From an uncultured Rhodospirillales bacterium (GTDB lineage Bacteria > Pseudomonadota > Alphaproteobacteria > CACIAM-22H2): a stretch of DNA of 64,000 nt. The position numbers and the translations under genes are program-made. Below are positions 1 to 8,409 of this stretch, piece by piece. The DNA lies in NCBI GenBank assembly GCA_937926175.1, contig CALANV010000014.1, positions 1-64,000 of the forward strand, written 5' to 3'. The stretch's first letter is position 1, and every line of letters begins with the position of its first letter. Under the pieces are notes generated by a model that saw only the letters and a program-made list of their open reading frames with translations, was not told the origin of the DNA and did no database searches.

Positions 1-44
1 TTCGCTCGCGCTTCCGCGCTGAACCTCACGTCCTTCGCTGCCAT
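1..44 (-). CDS. groL: GroEL chaperonin, N-terminal fragment cut by the window edge
   Basis: Only the first 14 complete codons are inside the window. Read on the minus strand from the ATG at 44 they give MAAKDVRFSAEARA, which matches the start of Hsp60/GroEL proteins (MAAKDV-x-F-x-x-x-A-R). The gene lies 54 bases downstream of groES on the same strand, the usual groESL arrangement, so it is probably co-transcribed and under the same heat-shock control. The product would be the 14-mer folding chamber that works with the GroES lid in the cytoplasm. Nothing more can be judged from the fragment. Confidence 0.9.
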   Translation of the reverse strand, partial: MAAKDVRFSAEARA

Positions 45-98
45 AATTCAGTCCTTAGCTGTTAAAGGAGTTTCTCAAATTCGAGCGGAGCGCGAATA

Positions 99-392
99 TC
101 AATCGATAATGCCAAGAATATCCGACTCTTTTATGATCAGATATTCCTCACCATCGATCTTGACCTCGGTCCCCGACCACTTGCCATAAAGGACCTTGTC
201 ACCGACCTTCACGTCCATCGGCAGAAGCTTGCCGGACTCGTCCCGGCCGCCCGGGCCGACGGCGACGACCTTACCCTGCATCGGCTTCTCCTTGGCGGTG
301 TCCGGAATGATGATCCCGCCCTTGGTGCGCTCTTCGGCCTCGATCGCCTTGACCAGCACACGGTCATGCAGCGGCTTGAACTTCGTCGCCAT
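99..392 (-). CDS. groES: GroES co-chaperonin
   Basis: 97-residue Cpn10 protein, the normal family length. It begins MATKFKPLHDRVLVKAIEAE and carries the mobile-loop segment around KGGIIIPDTAKEKP, used to dock on GroEL, and the core GKVVAVGPGGRDE. It caps the GroEL ring during ATP-driven folding in the cytoplasm. An in-frame upstream extension to 443 is possible, but the ATG at 392 follows a GGAGAGGG-type ribosome site and gives the standard N-terminus. groL follows after a short gap. A CIRCE-like inverted repeat lies 36-62 bases upstream, suggesting HrcA repression. Confidence 0.97.
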   Translation of the reverse strand: MATKFKPLHDRVLVKAIEAEERTKGGIIIPDTAKEKPMQGKVVAVGPGGRDESGKLLPMDVKVGDKVLYGKWSGTEVKIDGEEYLIIKESDILGIID

Positions 393-427
393 AACCCTCT
401 CTCCTTGCTCGGAATTCAGTGAGAGCG

Positions 428-454
428 TTAGCACTCTCGTCAAATAAGTGCCAG
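428..454. promoter_or_regulatory. CIRCE-like HrcA operator of groESL
   Basis: The left arm TTAGCACTC (428-436) is a perfect CIRCE half-site. A 9-base spacer follows, then AAGTGCCAG (446-454), which matches the consensus right arm GAGTGCTAA at 6 of 9 positions. The canonical element is 9-N9-9, so the geometry is exact although one arm has decayed. A minus-strand TTGACG (-35-like) lies inside the spacer, so a bound repressor would cover the promoter. Confidence 0.85.
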
Positions 455-527
455 ACCGTAGTCGCCGCTCCCGGCGATGTCAACGCCGGCGGCTCGAATC
501 CCGCCCCAGCCACCCCTTGTCCTATCC

Positions 528-1481
528 CTATAGGCGGCGCGCCAGGGTGACCATCTCGCGCCCAACCACGAGCTGAAACTTCGGCATGATCACGGCACAA
601 CGATCGTACGGGGCGCGGATCTCGTCTTCCCCATCATGGCCGATGAGTTCGCCCGCCGCAAACTCCTCGAATCCTTCCAGATGCCGGGTGAAGCATGCCG
701 ACGGCCCCTTGCATATCCGGACCTCGGAAATCTCGTAGATGTCCGGCTTCGTATCCGGTACGGGCGCGATCCATGCCGCCGCGAAATCAGGATCGAGCAT
801 GCCGAACCGGTCGAGGAAGCGCAGCGTGGTCTGGATCGCCACCTCTCCCGAGCGTTGCGCGAAGTGCTGGCCGCATTCCACGACAAGGGCCGTATTGGGT
901 GCATCTGGATCGCCGAACTTGCCGTACTCGATCAGCAGTCCGCCCGCGTGCTTGGCCCCCGGCGAGACGATATGCGTCGTCGGCGTCCTGAGATCCGTCG
1001 CCAGCCGTCGCGCCTTGTCCAGCGCCGCATAGACAAGCATCGGCCGTACCGCATAGGTCGTCGAATGAATGTCCAGCAGCGCATCCGCGGCCGCATAGAC
1101 GGGCAGCAATTCCCGCGCCCGCCGCACTTCCTCGGCGCGATCATCGCCGGCCAGGATGTCCTGGCTCCAAACGCGATTGAAGTCGCGATCGACGAAACGA
1201 TTGTCGAGCGGGCGTTCACGATCGAACCGTTCATAGGCAGCAACGTTCGCGAAGCTCAGCGTCAACGTCCCGTGCCGTGGACGTACGGCGTGCTTGAGCA
1301 GCCACAAGAGGGCCGTGACGCCGCAGAACTCGTTCCCGTGCGTGAGCGCATTGACCACCACGTGCGGCCCCGGACGACCGGATGCGAAGCGGTGGACGTA
1401 ATCGATCCCCGTGTTGCCATGACGAAGTCCGGATATGTCGACGGGCAGGACTTCGATCGGGGCCGGACAGGCTGAAGACAT
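528..1481 (-). CDS. Succinylglutamate desuccinylase/aspartoacylase family zinc hydrolase
   Basis: 317-residue protein of the AstE/AspA (M14-like) family. The zinc-site pattern is visible as H48-x-x-E51 in ALTHGNE and a distal H139 in LLDIHSTTY. Members cleave N-acyl amino acids such as N-acetylaspartate or N-succinylglutamate; the substrate here cannot be told. The ATG at 1481 was chosen because it directly precedes the conserved fold; the open frame continues upstream to 1694 without family-like sequence. No arginine-succinyltransferase genes are nearby, which argues against a role in the AST pathway. It is transcribed away from rpsF, and the two share the 1482-1769 intergenic region. Confidence 0.8.
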   Translation of the reverse strand: MSSACPAPIEVLPVDISGLRHGNTGIDYVHRFASGRPGPHVVVNALTHGNEFCGVTALLWLLKHAVRPRHGTLTLSFANVAAYERFDRERPLDNRFVDRDFNRVWSQDILAGDDRAEEVRRARELLPVYAAADALLDIHSTTYAVRPMLVYAALDKARRLATDLRTPTTHIVSPGAKHAGGLLIEYGKFGDPDAPNTALVVECGQHFAQRSGEVAIQTTLRFLDRFGMLDPDFAAAWIAPVPDTKPDIYEISEVRICKGPSACFTRHLEGFEEFAAGELIGHDGEDEIRAPYDRCAVIMPKFQLVVGREMVTLARRL

Positions 1482-1605
1482 GATCGAGACGAGGGCAAGG
1501 TTCCTGGTTTCAGGGCAGTTCTGACACGTTGCCGGCCGAAAGGGAACCGTCCGCGCGTTCGGCACCCCCGCCTGCGACGTCGCGATGACGGTCGCCCCCA
1601 TGTGC

Positions 1606-1633
1606 TTGCGCCCGCAACGGAATTGTGTATATT
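1606..1633 (+). promoter_or_regulatory. Probable housekeeping-sigma promoter of the rpsF operon
   Basis: TTGCGC (1606-1611) and TATATT (1628-1633) are separated by 16 bases and oriented toward rpsF. The predicted transcript would have a leader of about 130 bases before the rpsF start at 1770. This is consensus matching by eye only. Confidence 0.5.
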
Positions 1634-1689
1634 CGCGCGCTTCATATGCTCCCCGGCGGGAGGGTCCCGCCTGGGCGTTTCTCCTTGCC

Positions 1690-1769
1690 GGCATAGCCGG
1701 TTAGACACGGGGCGCGCATCGGCTGGCGCCGAACCGCACCGGGTCGATTAGCCATAAGGAGCCATATAG
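1690..1769 (+). promoter_or_regulatory. Candidate S6:S18 autoregulatory leader before rpsF
   Basis: The long leader holds GC-rich complementary segments (for example GCCGGC-ATA-GCCGG near 1688-1702) and the run GAACCGCACCGGG at about 1730-1742, just before the AAGGAG ribosome site. Many bacteria regulate rpsF-rpsR through a leader in which the S6:S18 complex binds a structure with a CCG bulge. The assignment here is inference; I did not fold the RNA. Confidence 0.3.
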
Positions 1770-2177
1770 ATGCCGTTCTACGAGAACGTGTTTCTTGCGC
1801 GCCAGGACATTTCGCCCGCGCAGGTCGATGCCCTGGCAGATACGTTCACCGCGATCATCACCGAACGCGGCGGTCGCGTCACCAAGCGCGAGTACTGGGG
1901 CCTTCGCAATCTTGCCTACCGCATCAAGAAGAATCGGAAGGCCCATTACGTCCTTCTCAACATCGATGCACCCGCGCCGGCCGTGCACGAGATGGAGCGC
2001 ACCATGCGTCTCAACGAGGACGTCCTGCGGTTCTTGACCGTGCGCGTCGACAGTCTGGAAGACGGTCCGTCGGTCATGATGCAGCGCCGCGAGGAACGCG
2101 CCGACCGTAGCCCGCGTCGCCGCGAGCCCGAGGAGAGCGCGGCGCGTGAAAGCGACCGCGCCGAAGGAGGTGAGTGA
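1770..2177 (+). CDS. rpsF: 30S ribosomal protein S6
   Basis: 135-residue S6 protein beginning MPFYENVFLARQDIS. It carries the family core RVTKREYWGLRNLAYRIKKN and HYVLLNIDAPAPAVHEMER, and ends in a charged Arg/Glu-rich tail (about residues 105-135) typical of alphaproteobacterial S6. It binds S18 on the platform of the 30S subunit. An AAGGAG ribosome site precedes the start. It overlaps rpsR by one base (stop TGA sharing the A of the next ATG), so S6 and S18 are translationally coupled. Confidence 0.98.
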   Translation: MPFYENVFLARQDISPAQVDALADTFTAIITERGGRVTKREYWGLRNLAYRIKKNRKAHYVLLNIDAPAPAVHEMERTMRLNEDVLRFLTVRVDSLEDGPSVMMQRREERADRSPRRREPEESAARESDRAEGGE

Positions 2178-2461
2178 TGAACGCGACCACGTCTGATCGT
2201 CCCGCAGCAGCACCCGCAGCGACCAGCAGTTTCGGCGGACGGCGCCCGTTCTTCCGTCGCCGGAAGACCTGCCCCTTCTCGGGCCCGAACGCCCCGAAGA
2301 TCGACTACAAGGACGTGAAGCTGCTTCAGCGCTTCATCTCCGAGCGTGGCAAGATCGTTCCGTCACGGATCACCGCCGTGTCGGCGAAGAAGCAGCGCGA
2401 GCTCGCCCAAGCGATAAAGCGCGCCCGCTTCCTGGGACTGCTGCCGTACGTCATTACCTGA
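2177..2461 (+). CDS. rpsR: 30S ribosomal protein S18
   Basis: 94-residue S18 protein. The conserved region begins RRKTCPFSG and continues through IDYKDVKLLQRFISERGKI and PSRITAVSAKKQRELAQAI. The first 20 or so residues form an Ala/Ser-rich extension before the basic core. A GTG three bases upstream is also in frame; ATG at 2177 was chosen because of the GAAGGAGG ribosome site and the one-base overlap with rpsF. S18 sits next to S6 on the 30S platform. Confidence 0.97.
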   Translation: MNATTSDRPAAAPAATSSFGGRRPFFRRRKTCPFSGPNAPKIDYKDVKLLQRFISERGKIVPSRITAVSAKKQRELAQAIKRARFLGLLPYVIT

Positions 2462-2481
2462 CCGGACAGCAGGCTGCAGCT

Positions 2482-3429
2482 ATGCCGGCAAGCCAACTGT
2501 TGGTGGCGGCCGGTGCGGGCTTGGTGGGGGCGATGCTTTTCGCAAGCCTCATCACCGGCTCCGTCGCCGCTTTCATCCTGGCGTATCTGGCGCCGCTGCC
2601 GCTGTTTGCCGTCGGGCTTGCCCTCGGCGTCGGCGCGGCGGCGGTCGCCGCCGCTGCTGGCACGCTTGCGGTTCTTGCGGTGGGCGGTCTGTTGCTTGGA
2701 ACGCTTTTTGCGCTCCTCAACGCGGTGCCCGCGGCGTTCATTTCGCGCCAGGCACTTCTCAACCGGACCACCGCGGACGGGCGGGTCGAATGGTACCCGC
2801 CGGGGCGGCTGGTGCTATGGCTCGCCGGGGTGGCAACGGCGGTCTTCACCGTGCTTGTGCTGGCAACCGCCTCGCTGCCGGGCGGGCTTGAAGGCTTCAC
2901 GCGCGAGTTCCTGATGCGCGCCTTCCAGCCGGCCGACGAGACCTCGCCCAACGCCCTTGGCCTTCCGGCCGAGTCCGCGGCGCAGCTGGCCGCCGACCTT
3001 GCACGCTATCTTCCAGGGATCGTTGCCGTTTCCTGGATGGTGATGATGGCGGTGAACGGTGCGCTCGCCGAGGGCGTACTCGTGAGGTTCGGTCTCAATC
3101 GCCGGCCGGCCCCGCGCGTCGCAGACATCGAGCTGCCGAAGTGGCTTCCGCTCGGACTGGCCATTGCCGCGGCCGGCGCTTTCATGCCGGGTACGGCCGG
3201 GTTCATAGGCGGAAACCTGCTGCTGATTGCACTTGCCACGTTCACGTTCGCCGGGCTGGCCGTCGTGCATACGCTTGCAGAGAGTTGGAACAATCGTCCC
3301 CTGTGGTTGCTCGTCATCTACAGTCTGACGATCGTCTTTACATGGCCGGCGGTACTTCTCGCCGTGCTTGGCATCATCGAAACCTGGCTCGGGCTGCGCC
3401 AGCGCCTGGTGCGCCCGCCGCAGACCTGA
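2482..3429 (+). CDS. DUF2232-family polytopic membrane protein
   Basis: 315 residues, strongly hydrophobic, with about eight predicted membrane segments: three packed in the first 85 residues, one near 110-130, one near 170-190, and three after 215. Proteins annotated DUF2232 (YybS-like) often sit between rpsR and rplI in alphaproteobacteria, and position supports that assignment. The family role is not established; an energy-coupling or transport-like role has been proposed for relatives. It starts 20 bases after rpsR and ends 17 bases before rplI, so it is almost certainly in the ribosomal operon. Its codon use resembles its neighbours. Confidence 0.7.
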   Translation: MPASQLLVAAGAGLVGAMLFASLITGSVAAFILAYLAPLPLFAVGLALGVGAAAVAAAAGTLAVLAVGGLLLGTLFALLNAVPAAFISRQALLNRTTADGRVEWYPPGRLVLWLAGVATAVFTVLVLATASLPGGLEGFTREFLMRAFQPADETSPNALGLPAESAAQLAADLARYLPGIVAVSWMVMMAVNGALAEGVLVRFGLNRRPAPRVADIELPKWLPLGLAIAAAGAFMPGTAGFIGGNLLLIALATFTFAGLAVVHTLAESWNNRPLWLLVIYSLTIVFTWPAVLLAVLGIIETWLGLRQRLVRPPQT

Positions 3430-3446
3430 ATTCAGGAGGAAGGAAC

Positions 3447-4067
3447 ATGAGTCTAATGGAAGTGATCCTGCTCGAGCGCATCGAGGCGCTCGGCCAGATG
3501 GGCGATGTCGTGAAGGTCAAGCCCGGCTATGCGCGAAACTTCCTCTTGCCGCAGAAGAAGGCGCTGCGGGCGACGAAGGAAAATCTCGCCTATTTCGAGA
3601 GTCAGCGAGCGCAACTCGAAGCCCAGAATCTCAAGCGCCGGCAGGATGCCGAGGCTGTCGCCCAGAAGCTAGACGGCCTGCAGGTCGTAATCCTGCGACA
3701 AGCTGGTGAAACCGGCCAGCTCTACGGTTCGGTGTCGACCCGTGATATTGCCAATGCCGTCACTGAGGCCGGGTTTACCGTCGACCGCCGGCAGGTTCTG
3801 CTCGATCAACCGATCAAGAGCCTAGGCATCTTCAAGACACGCGTGGCCCTTCACCCCGAGGTGATCGTGACGATCTCGGTTAACGTCGCACAGTCGGAAG
3901 AGGAAGCGGCCATGCAGGCCGCCGGCAAATCGCCGCGTCAGCCGACTGAAGGGGCAGCACCGGCCGAAGCAGCCGGACAGGTTGAGGCGGCGCAGCAGTC
4001 TGCATCCTCCGCCGCCGAGGCGGCCGAAACCGCGGGCGAGCAGACACAGAGCAAGAAATCAAGCTGA
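3447..4067 (+). CDS. rplI: 50S ribosomal protein L9
   Basis: 206-residue L9. The N-terminal rRNA-binding domain shows MEVILLERIEALGQMGDVV and KPGYARNFLLPQKKAL. A helical connector follows, then the C-terminal domain with GQLYGSVSTRDIANAV and HPEVIVTISVNV. After about residue 150 there is a tail of some 50 residues rich in Ala, Glu, Gln and Ser, so the protein is longer than the roughly 150-residue E. coli form; such tails occur in alphaproteobacterial L9. The start at 3447 has an AGGAGGAAGG ribosome site. It closes the rpsF operon ahead of a strong terminator. Confidence 0.97.
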   Translation: MSLMEVILLERIEALGQMGDVVKVKPGYARNFLLPQKKALRATKENLAYFESQRAQLEAQNLKRRQDAEAVAQKLDGLQVVILRQAGETGQLYGSVSTRDIANAVTEAGFTVDRRQVLLDQPIKSLGIFKTRVALHPEVIVTISVNVAQSEEEAAMQAAGKSPRQPTEGAAPAEAAGQVEAAQQSASSAAEAAETAGEQTQSKKSS

Positions 4068-4103
4068 TTCCGGTCAGCTCGCGACGTGTCGCATGCCGCT
4101 TGA

Positions 4104-4138
4104 GGGCCCGGCAGTACGCTGCCGGGCCCGTTTGTTTT
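4104..4138 (+). terminator. Rho-independent terminator of the rpsF-rplI operon
   Basis: A perfect 11-bp GC stem (4104-4114 with 4119-4129) closes a four-base TACG loop and is followed by GTTTGTTTT. It starts 37 bases after the rplI stop. Confidence 0.9.
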
Positions 4139-4330
4139 ACCCGCTCCGCAATCCCGTGATCCCATGCGCTTTCGCTTCTTACGGCGTTTACCAAGTGACG
4201 CGCGGAGAGCAGCGCAGGCTTGCGAGTATCTTGGCGCCGTCAAGCTTTACAGATACATGCCGTTTGCATTTATTAGTGGTAGCTGGTTCGTCACTGTGGG
4301 CCGCGGCTGCCGTCGCCGAGCAGAGGGATC

Positions 4331-5560
4331 ATGCTTCTCGCTTCTTTCCTCTTTCGCCAAATCATCAAGATCGGTCGTCTTACCGTCATCGATCATCTTG
4401 GGCGTCAGTATGTTTTCGCCGGTGCCGCGGGCCCCAATGTCACAATTCGGCTGCATGATGCGGCGACCGCGCGGAAAATCGCACTCAACCCCAGACTGTA
4501 CATCGGCGAGGCATACATGGACGGCCGCCTCACCATCGAGGAGGGGGACGTCTACAGCTTCCTGGAGTTCTGCGCCCTGAACTCCACGGCGCTCGATCGC
4601 AATTTCCTGCTCGACCTCGCCTATCGCATCCAAATCCTCCTCCGCCGCTTCCAGCAGTACAATCCGGTCGGCAAATCGCGCGAGAATGTCGCGCACCACT
4701 ATGACCTGTCTGGCCGGCTTTACGAGCTGTTCCTCGATGCCGACCGCCAATATTCCTGCGCGTACTTCACCTCCGATAACGACAGCCTCGAGGTCGCGCA
4801 GGAGAACAAGAAGCGTCACATTGCCGCGAAGCTGTTACTCAAGCCCGGGTGCAAGGTGCTTGACATCGGATCCGGGTGGGGCGGGCTTGGTATTTATCTT
4901 GCCAAAGTTGGTGGCGCCGACGTGACCGGCATCACGCTGTCGGCCGAGCAGCACAAGGTATCGAACGAGAGAGCCGCTGCTGCCGGTCTGAGCGGGCGTG
5001 TGCGGTTCGAAATGCGGGACTATCGCGAGCAAACCGGGAAGTTCGACCGCATCGTATCGGTCGGAATGTTCGAGCATGTCGGCGTCAATCATTATCGCGA
5101 GTTCTTCGAGAAGATTCGTGATCTCCTCACCGACGACGGTGTTGCACTGCTGCATTCGATCGGACGCGCCGATGGCCCCGGAACGACGAATCCCTGGCTA
5201 CGGAAGTACATTTTTCCGGGTGGCTACTCTCCGGCACTGTCCGAAGTCCTGCCGGTCGTCGAGCGCACCGGTCTGTTCGTCACGGATATCGAGATCCTGC
5301 GTCTCCATTACGCCCAGACGCTGCGTGAATGGCGCCGGCGCTTCGAGAAGGCGCGCGACCAGATCAAGGCGCTCTACGACGAACGGTTCTGCCGGATGTG
5401 GGAGTTCTATCTCGCCGGCAGCGAGCTTGCGTTCCGCTATCAAGGTCACATCGTCTTCCAGATGCAGCTCGCGAAACGCGTGGACGCCGTTCCGCTCACC
5501 CGCGATTACATCCTGGAGTGGGAACGTGCAAATGCCGGCCGCGACACCATCGCCGCATAG
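4331..5560 (+). CDS. cfa: Cyclopropane-fatty-acyl-phospholipid synthase family methyltransferase
   Basis: 409-residue SAM-dependent enzyme of the CFA synthase family. It has the N-terminal lipid-binding-like region, the segment AHHYDLSGRLYELFLD (about 121-136), SAM motif I VLDIGSGWGGL (about 176-186), and the family sequence VSVGMFEHVG. The reaction adds a methylene group across the double bond of unsaturated acyl chains in membrane phospholipids. Length and domain order are normal. It stands alone after the rplI terminator and 205 bases before dnaB. A closely related mycolic-acid-type or fatty-acid methyltransferase role cannot be excluded from sequence alone. Confidence 0.88.
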   Translation: MLLASFLFRQIIKIGRLTVIDHLGRQYVFAGAAGPNVTIRLHDAATARKIALNPRLYIGEAYMDGRLTIEEGDVYSFLEFCALNSTALDRNFLLDLAYRIQILLRRFQQYNPVGKSRENVAHHYDLSGRLYELFLDADRQYSCAYFTSDNDSLEVAQENKKRHIAAKLLLKPGCKVLDIGSGWGGLGIYLAKVGGADVTGITLSAEQHKVSNERAAAAGLSGRVRFEMRDYREQTGKFDRIVSVGMFEHVGVNHYREFFEKIRDLLTDDGVALLHSIGRADGPGTTNPWLRKYIFPGGYSPALSEVLPVVERTGLFVTDIEILRLHYAQTLREWRRRFEKARDQIKALYDERFCRMWEFYLAGSELAFRYQGHIVFQMQLAKRVDAVPLTRDYILEWERANAGRDTIAA

Positions 5561-5665
5561 GCGCACACAGGCGCCGTAGGCAAGGCATGACGAAGCCGCT
5601 AAGGCCGGGCGGCATGCCCCCTAGCAAGCTCGGCCAAATCGGTCGTGCGGTGCTGGCGGCCGAAG

Positions 5666-5674
5666 TTATCCACG
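5666..5674 (+). promoter_or_regulatory. DnaA-box-like sequence upstream of dnaB
   Basis: TTATCCACG differs from the DnaA box TTATNCACA only at the last base. It lies 92 bases before the dnaB ATG in the intergenic region that must hold the dnaB promoter, and is followed by an AT-rich stretch GATATACATATATC. Confidence 0.4.
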
Positions 5675-5765
5675 ATATACATATATCTCACCGACGAATC
5701 GGCGTTGTAACGGAACGAGCCGGCGAGTAGCCTTGCACGCGTTCCTGTCTGTCAGTGCTGGCGCC

Positions 5766-7292
5766 ATGGAAACCGTCGCGCGTCCCAATTTCGGTACCGT
5801 TCGGAATGAGGGAGATCTCTCATCGTTGCGCACGCCACCGCACAACTTTGAGGCGGAAATGGCGCTTCTCGGCGCGCTCCTCGCCAACAACAAGGCGTTC
5901 GACAAGGTCGCCGAGTTTCTCCGGCCGGAACACTTTGCAGACGAGCGGCATGGCCGGATCTTCGATGCGTGCGCAAAGCTGATCCAGCGCGGCACGATTG
6001 CCAATCCGGTCACCCTGAAAAACTATTTCGAGCAGGACAACACGCTTGCGGATATTGGCGGCGCACAGTATCTCGCCCGTTTGGCAGGGTCCGTGGTCAC
6101 GGTAATCAACGCCGTCGATTATGCGCGTACGATTCACGATCTCTTCCTGCGCCGCCAGCTCATCAACATCGGCGAAGAGATCATCAACAACGCTTACAGC
6201 TACGACCTCGAGACGACCGCCGCACAACAGATCGAAGCCGCCGAACAGAAACTTTTCGAACTCGCCAAGTCGGGCGAGTACGAAGGCGGCTTCCGCCGCT
6301 TCGGAGAGGCCCTGGCGGTCGCAATCGACATGGCCGAGCAGGCCTATAAACGGGACAGCCATGTCACGGGGGTCACGACCGGTCTCGACGATCTCGACAA
6401 GAAACTCGGCGGCCTCCACCCGTCAGATCTGATCGTCCTCGCCGGCCGGCCGTCGATGGGCAAGACTGCGCTTGCGACCAAGATCGCATTCAGCGCTGCC
6501 GCCGCCTACAAGGAGAGACGACGCGAAGACGGCACCATCGAGGTCGTCGAAGGCGCGAAGGTGGCGTTCTTCTCCTTGGAAATGTCCGCGGAACAGCTTG
6601 CCACGCGTATCCTGTCGGAAGAGACGGAGATCCCCTCCGACAAGATCCGGCGCGGTGAAGTCCGCGGTGAGGACTTTCCGAAGTTCGTCGAAGCGAGCAA
6701 GCGGCTCGCCACGATCCCGCTGTTCATCGACGACACGCCGGCATTGTCGATTTCGGCGTTGCGGACCCGGGCGCGACGCCTTCAGCGGACCCACGGCCTG
6801 GGCCTGATCGTCATCGACTATCTTCAGCTCCTGACCCCGACGCCCGGCACCAGGTCCGAAAACCGGGTCCAGGAAATCTCGGCGATCACCCGGGGACTCA
6901 AGGCGCTCGCCAAGGAGCTGAACGTACCGATCCTTGCATTGTCCCAGCTGTCTCGCGCCGTCGAACAACGCGAGGACAAGCGGCCGCAGCTCGCGGACCT
7001 GCGCGAATCCGGTACGATCGAACAGGACGCGGACGTCGTGATGTTCGTCTATCGCGAGGAGTATTATCACTCGCGCGCCGAGCCGGGTCGTCGTCCGGAC
7101 GAAAGCGAAGAGAAATTCCTCGACCGGCTCGAGCGGTGGAAGCAGCGCGCCGAAGAGATCCATAACGTGGCCGAGGTCATCATCGGCAAGCAGCGCCACG
7201 GTCCCATCGGCACGGTACGGCTGTTCTTCGACGGCAACTACACCAAGTTCGGCAACCTGGCCCAGAGCGACCACTACTCCGATGGTGAGTGA
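5766..7292 (+). CDS. dnaB: Replicative DNA helicase DnaB
   Basis: 508-residue hexameric helicase that unwinds DNA ahead of the replisome. The N-terminal domain begins at PPHNFEAEMALLGALL. The RecA-like C-terminal domain carries Walker A in GRPSMGKTAL (K233, T234), the Walker B-like IVIDYLQLL and the DnaB motif SQLSRAVEQREDKRPQLADL. The ATG at 5766 gives a normal N-terminus; a TTG at 5733 would add 11 residues. It heads a long plus-strand run and overlaps alr by 11 bases. No intein interrupts the Walker region. Confidence 0.97.
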   Translation: METVARPNFGTVRNEGDLSSLRTPPHNFEAEMALLGALLANNKAFDKVAEFLRPEHFADERHGRIFDACAKLIQRGTIANPVTLKNYFEQDNTLADIGGAQYLARLAGSVVTVINAVDYARTIHDLFLRRQLINIGEEIINNAYSYDLETTAAQQIEAAEQKLFELAKSGEYEGGFRRFGEALAVAIDMAEQAYKRDSHVTGVTTGLDDLDKKLGGLHPSDLIVLAGRPSMGKTALATKIAFSAAAAYKERRREDGTIEVVEGAKVAFFSLEMSAEQLATRILSEETEIPSDKIRRGEVRGEDFPKFVEASKRLATIPLFIDDTPALSISALRTRARRLQRTHGLGLIVIDYLQLLTPTPGTRSENRVQEISAITRGLKALAKELNVPILALSQLSRAVEQREDKRPQLADLRESGTIEQDADVVMFVYREEYYHSRAEPGRRPDESEEKFLDRLERWKQRAEEIHNVAEVIIGKQRHGPIGTVRLFFDGNYTKFGNLAQSDHYSDGE

Positions 7293-8409
7293 TGCGGCGG
7301 AGGGCCTTCCGTCCCAGTCGATTCTGACGATCGACGTTGGGGCTGTCGTCGCCAACTACCGGACATTGTGTGCCCGGCTGACGCGCGCCCGCTGTGCGGC
7401 AGTCGTCAAGGCCGACGCCTACGGCCTGGGCGCGGCACGCATCGCGCCGGCCCTTGCCGCGGCCGGATGCCGGGACTTCTTCGTGGCACAGCTGAGCGAA
7501 GCCATCGCCCTGCGCCAGGTCCTTCCGGCCGGCCGGCGTATCTATGTTCTGAACGGGCTGCTTCCGGGCGAGGCGGATGAATTCCGGCAGAATCACCTCA
7601 TTCCAGTCCTCAACGACCCCGGTCAGGTCAAGGAATGGGCATTCGCGGGGCATCGCGCCGGCGAAAAGTTGCCGGCCGCTCTACATCTCGACACGGGTAT
7701 GTCGCGGCTCGGGCTGACGCCCGACGAGGCCCGGCGGCTGGCCGCGGAGTCGGACGTGATCGACCAGCTCGACCTGCAACTCGTCATGAGCCATCTGGCG
7801 TGTGCCGACGAGCCCGAACATCCGCTCAACGAGCGACAATTGCAGGAATTCACGTCCCTGCGCCGGCTTTTCGGCGACCGGGCCGCCAGCTTTGCCAATT
7901 CGTCGGGCATCTTTCTCGGTCCCGCCTATCACTTTGACTTGGCGCGGCCGGGTTGCGCGCTTTATGGCATCAACCCGGTGCCCGGCCGCCCGAATCCGGT
8001 CCTGCCGGTGGCCCATCTGCATGCCCGCGTCCTTCAGGTCCGCGAGATTGACCACCCTCAGACCGTTGGCTATGGTGCCACCTACCGCGCGACGACCAGG
8101 ACGCGAGTCGCGACCGTCGCGGCAGGCTACGCGGACGGGTGGCTCCGGACGCTCAGCAATCGCGGCAGCGCCTATGTCGGCGATATCCGCGTCCCGATCA
8201 TAGGTCGCGTATCCATGGATCTCATCACGATCGACGTCTCTTCCGTGCCGGACATCCGCATAGGTCAGACCGTTGAACTCATGGGGAACCGGCTGTCGGT
8301 CGACGATGTCGCAAATGCGGCAGGAACCATCGGCTACGAGGTTCTGACTCGCCTCGGCTCCCGGCTCCAGCGCCGCTATATCAACGAACCTCCCCCAGCC
8401 GGGGCATGA
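7282..8409 (+). CDS. alr: Alanine racemase
   Basis: 375-residue PLP enzyme that interconverts L- and D-alanine for peptidoglycan. The PLP lysine is K43 in VVKADAYGLG and the second catalytic base is Y264 in VGYGATYRA. GYADGW and GRVSMDLITIDV are family signatures. Length is typical. Its start overlaps the end of dnaB by 11 bases and its stop overlaps mlaE in an ATGA, so translation is coupled on both sides. dnaB-alr adjacency is seen in other alphaproteobacteria. Confidence 0.96.
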   Translation: MVSDAAEGLPSQSILTIDVGAVVANYRTLCARLTRARCAAVVKADAYGLGAARIAPALAAAGCRDFFVAQLSEAIALRQVLPAGRRIYVLNGLLPGEADEFRQNHLIPVLNDPGQVKEWAFAGHRAGEKLPAALHLDTGMSRLGLTPDEARRLAAESDVIDQLDLQLVMSHLACADEPEHPLNERQLQEFTSLRRLFGDRAASFANSSGIFLGPAYHFDLARPGCALYGINPVPGRPNPVLPVAHLHARVLQVREIDHPQTVGYGATYRATTRTRVATVAAGYADGWLRTLSNRGSAYVGDIRVPIIGRVSMDLITIDVSSVPDIRIGQTVELMGNRLSVDDVANAAGTIGYEVLTRLGSRLQRRYINEPPPAGA

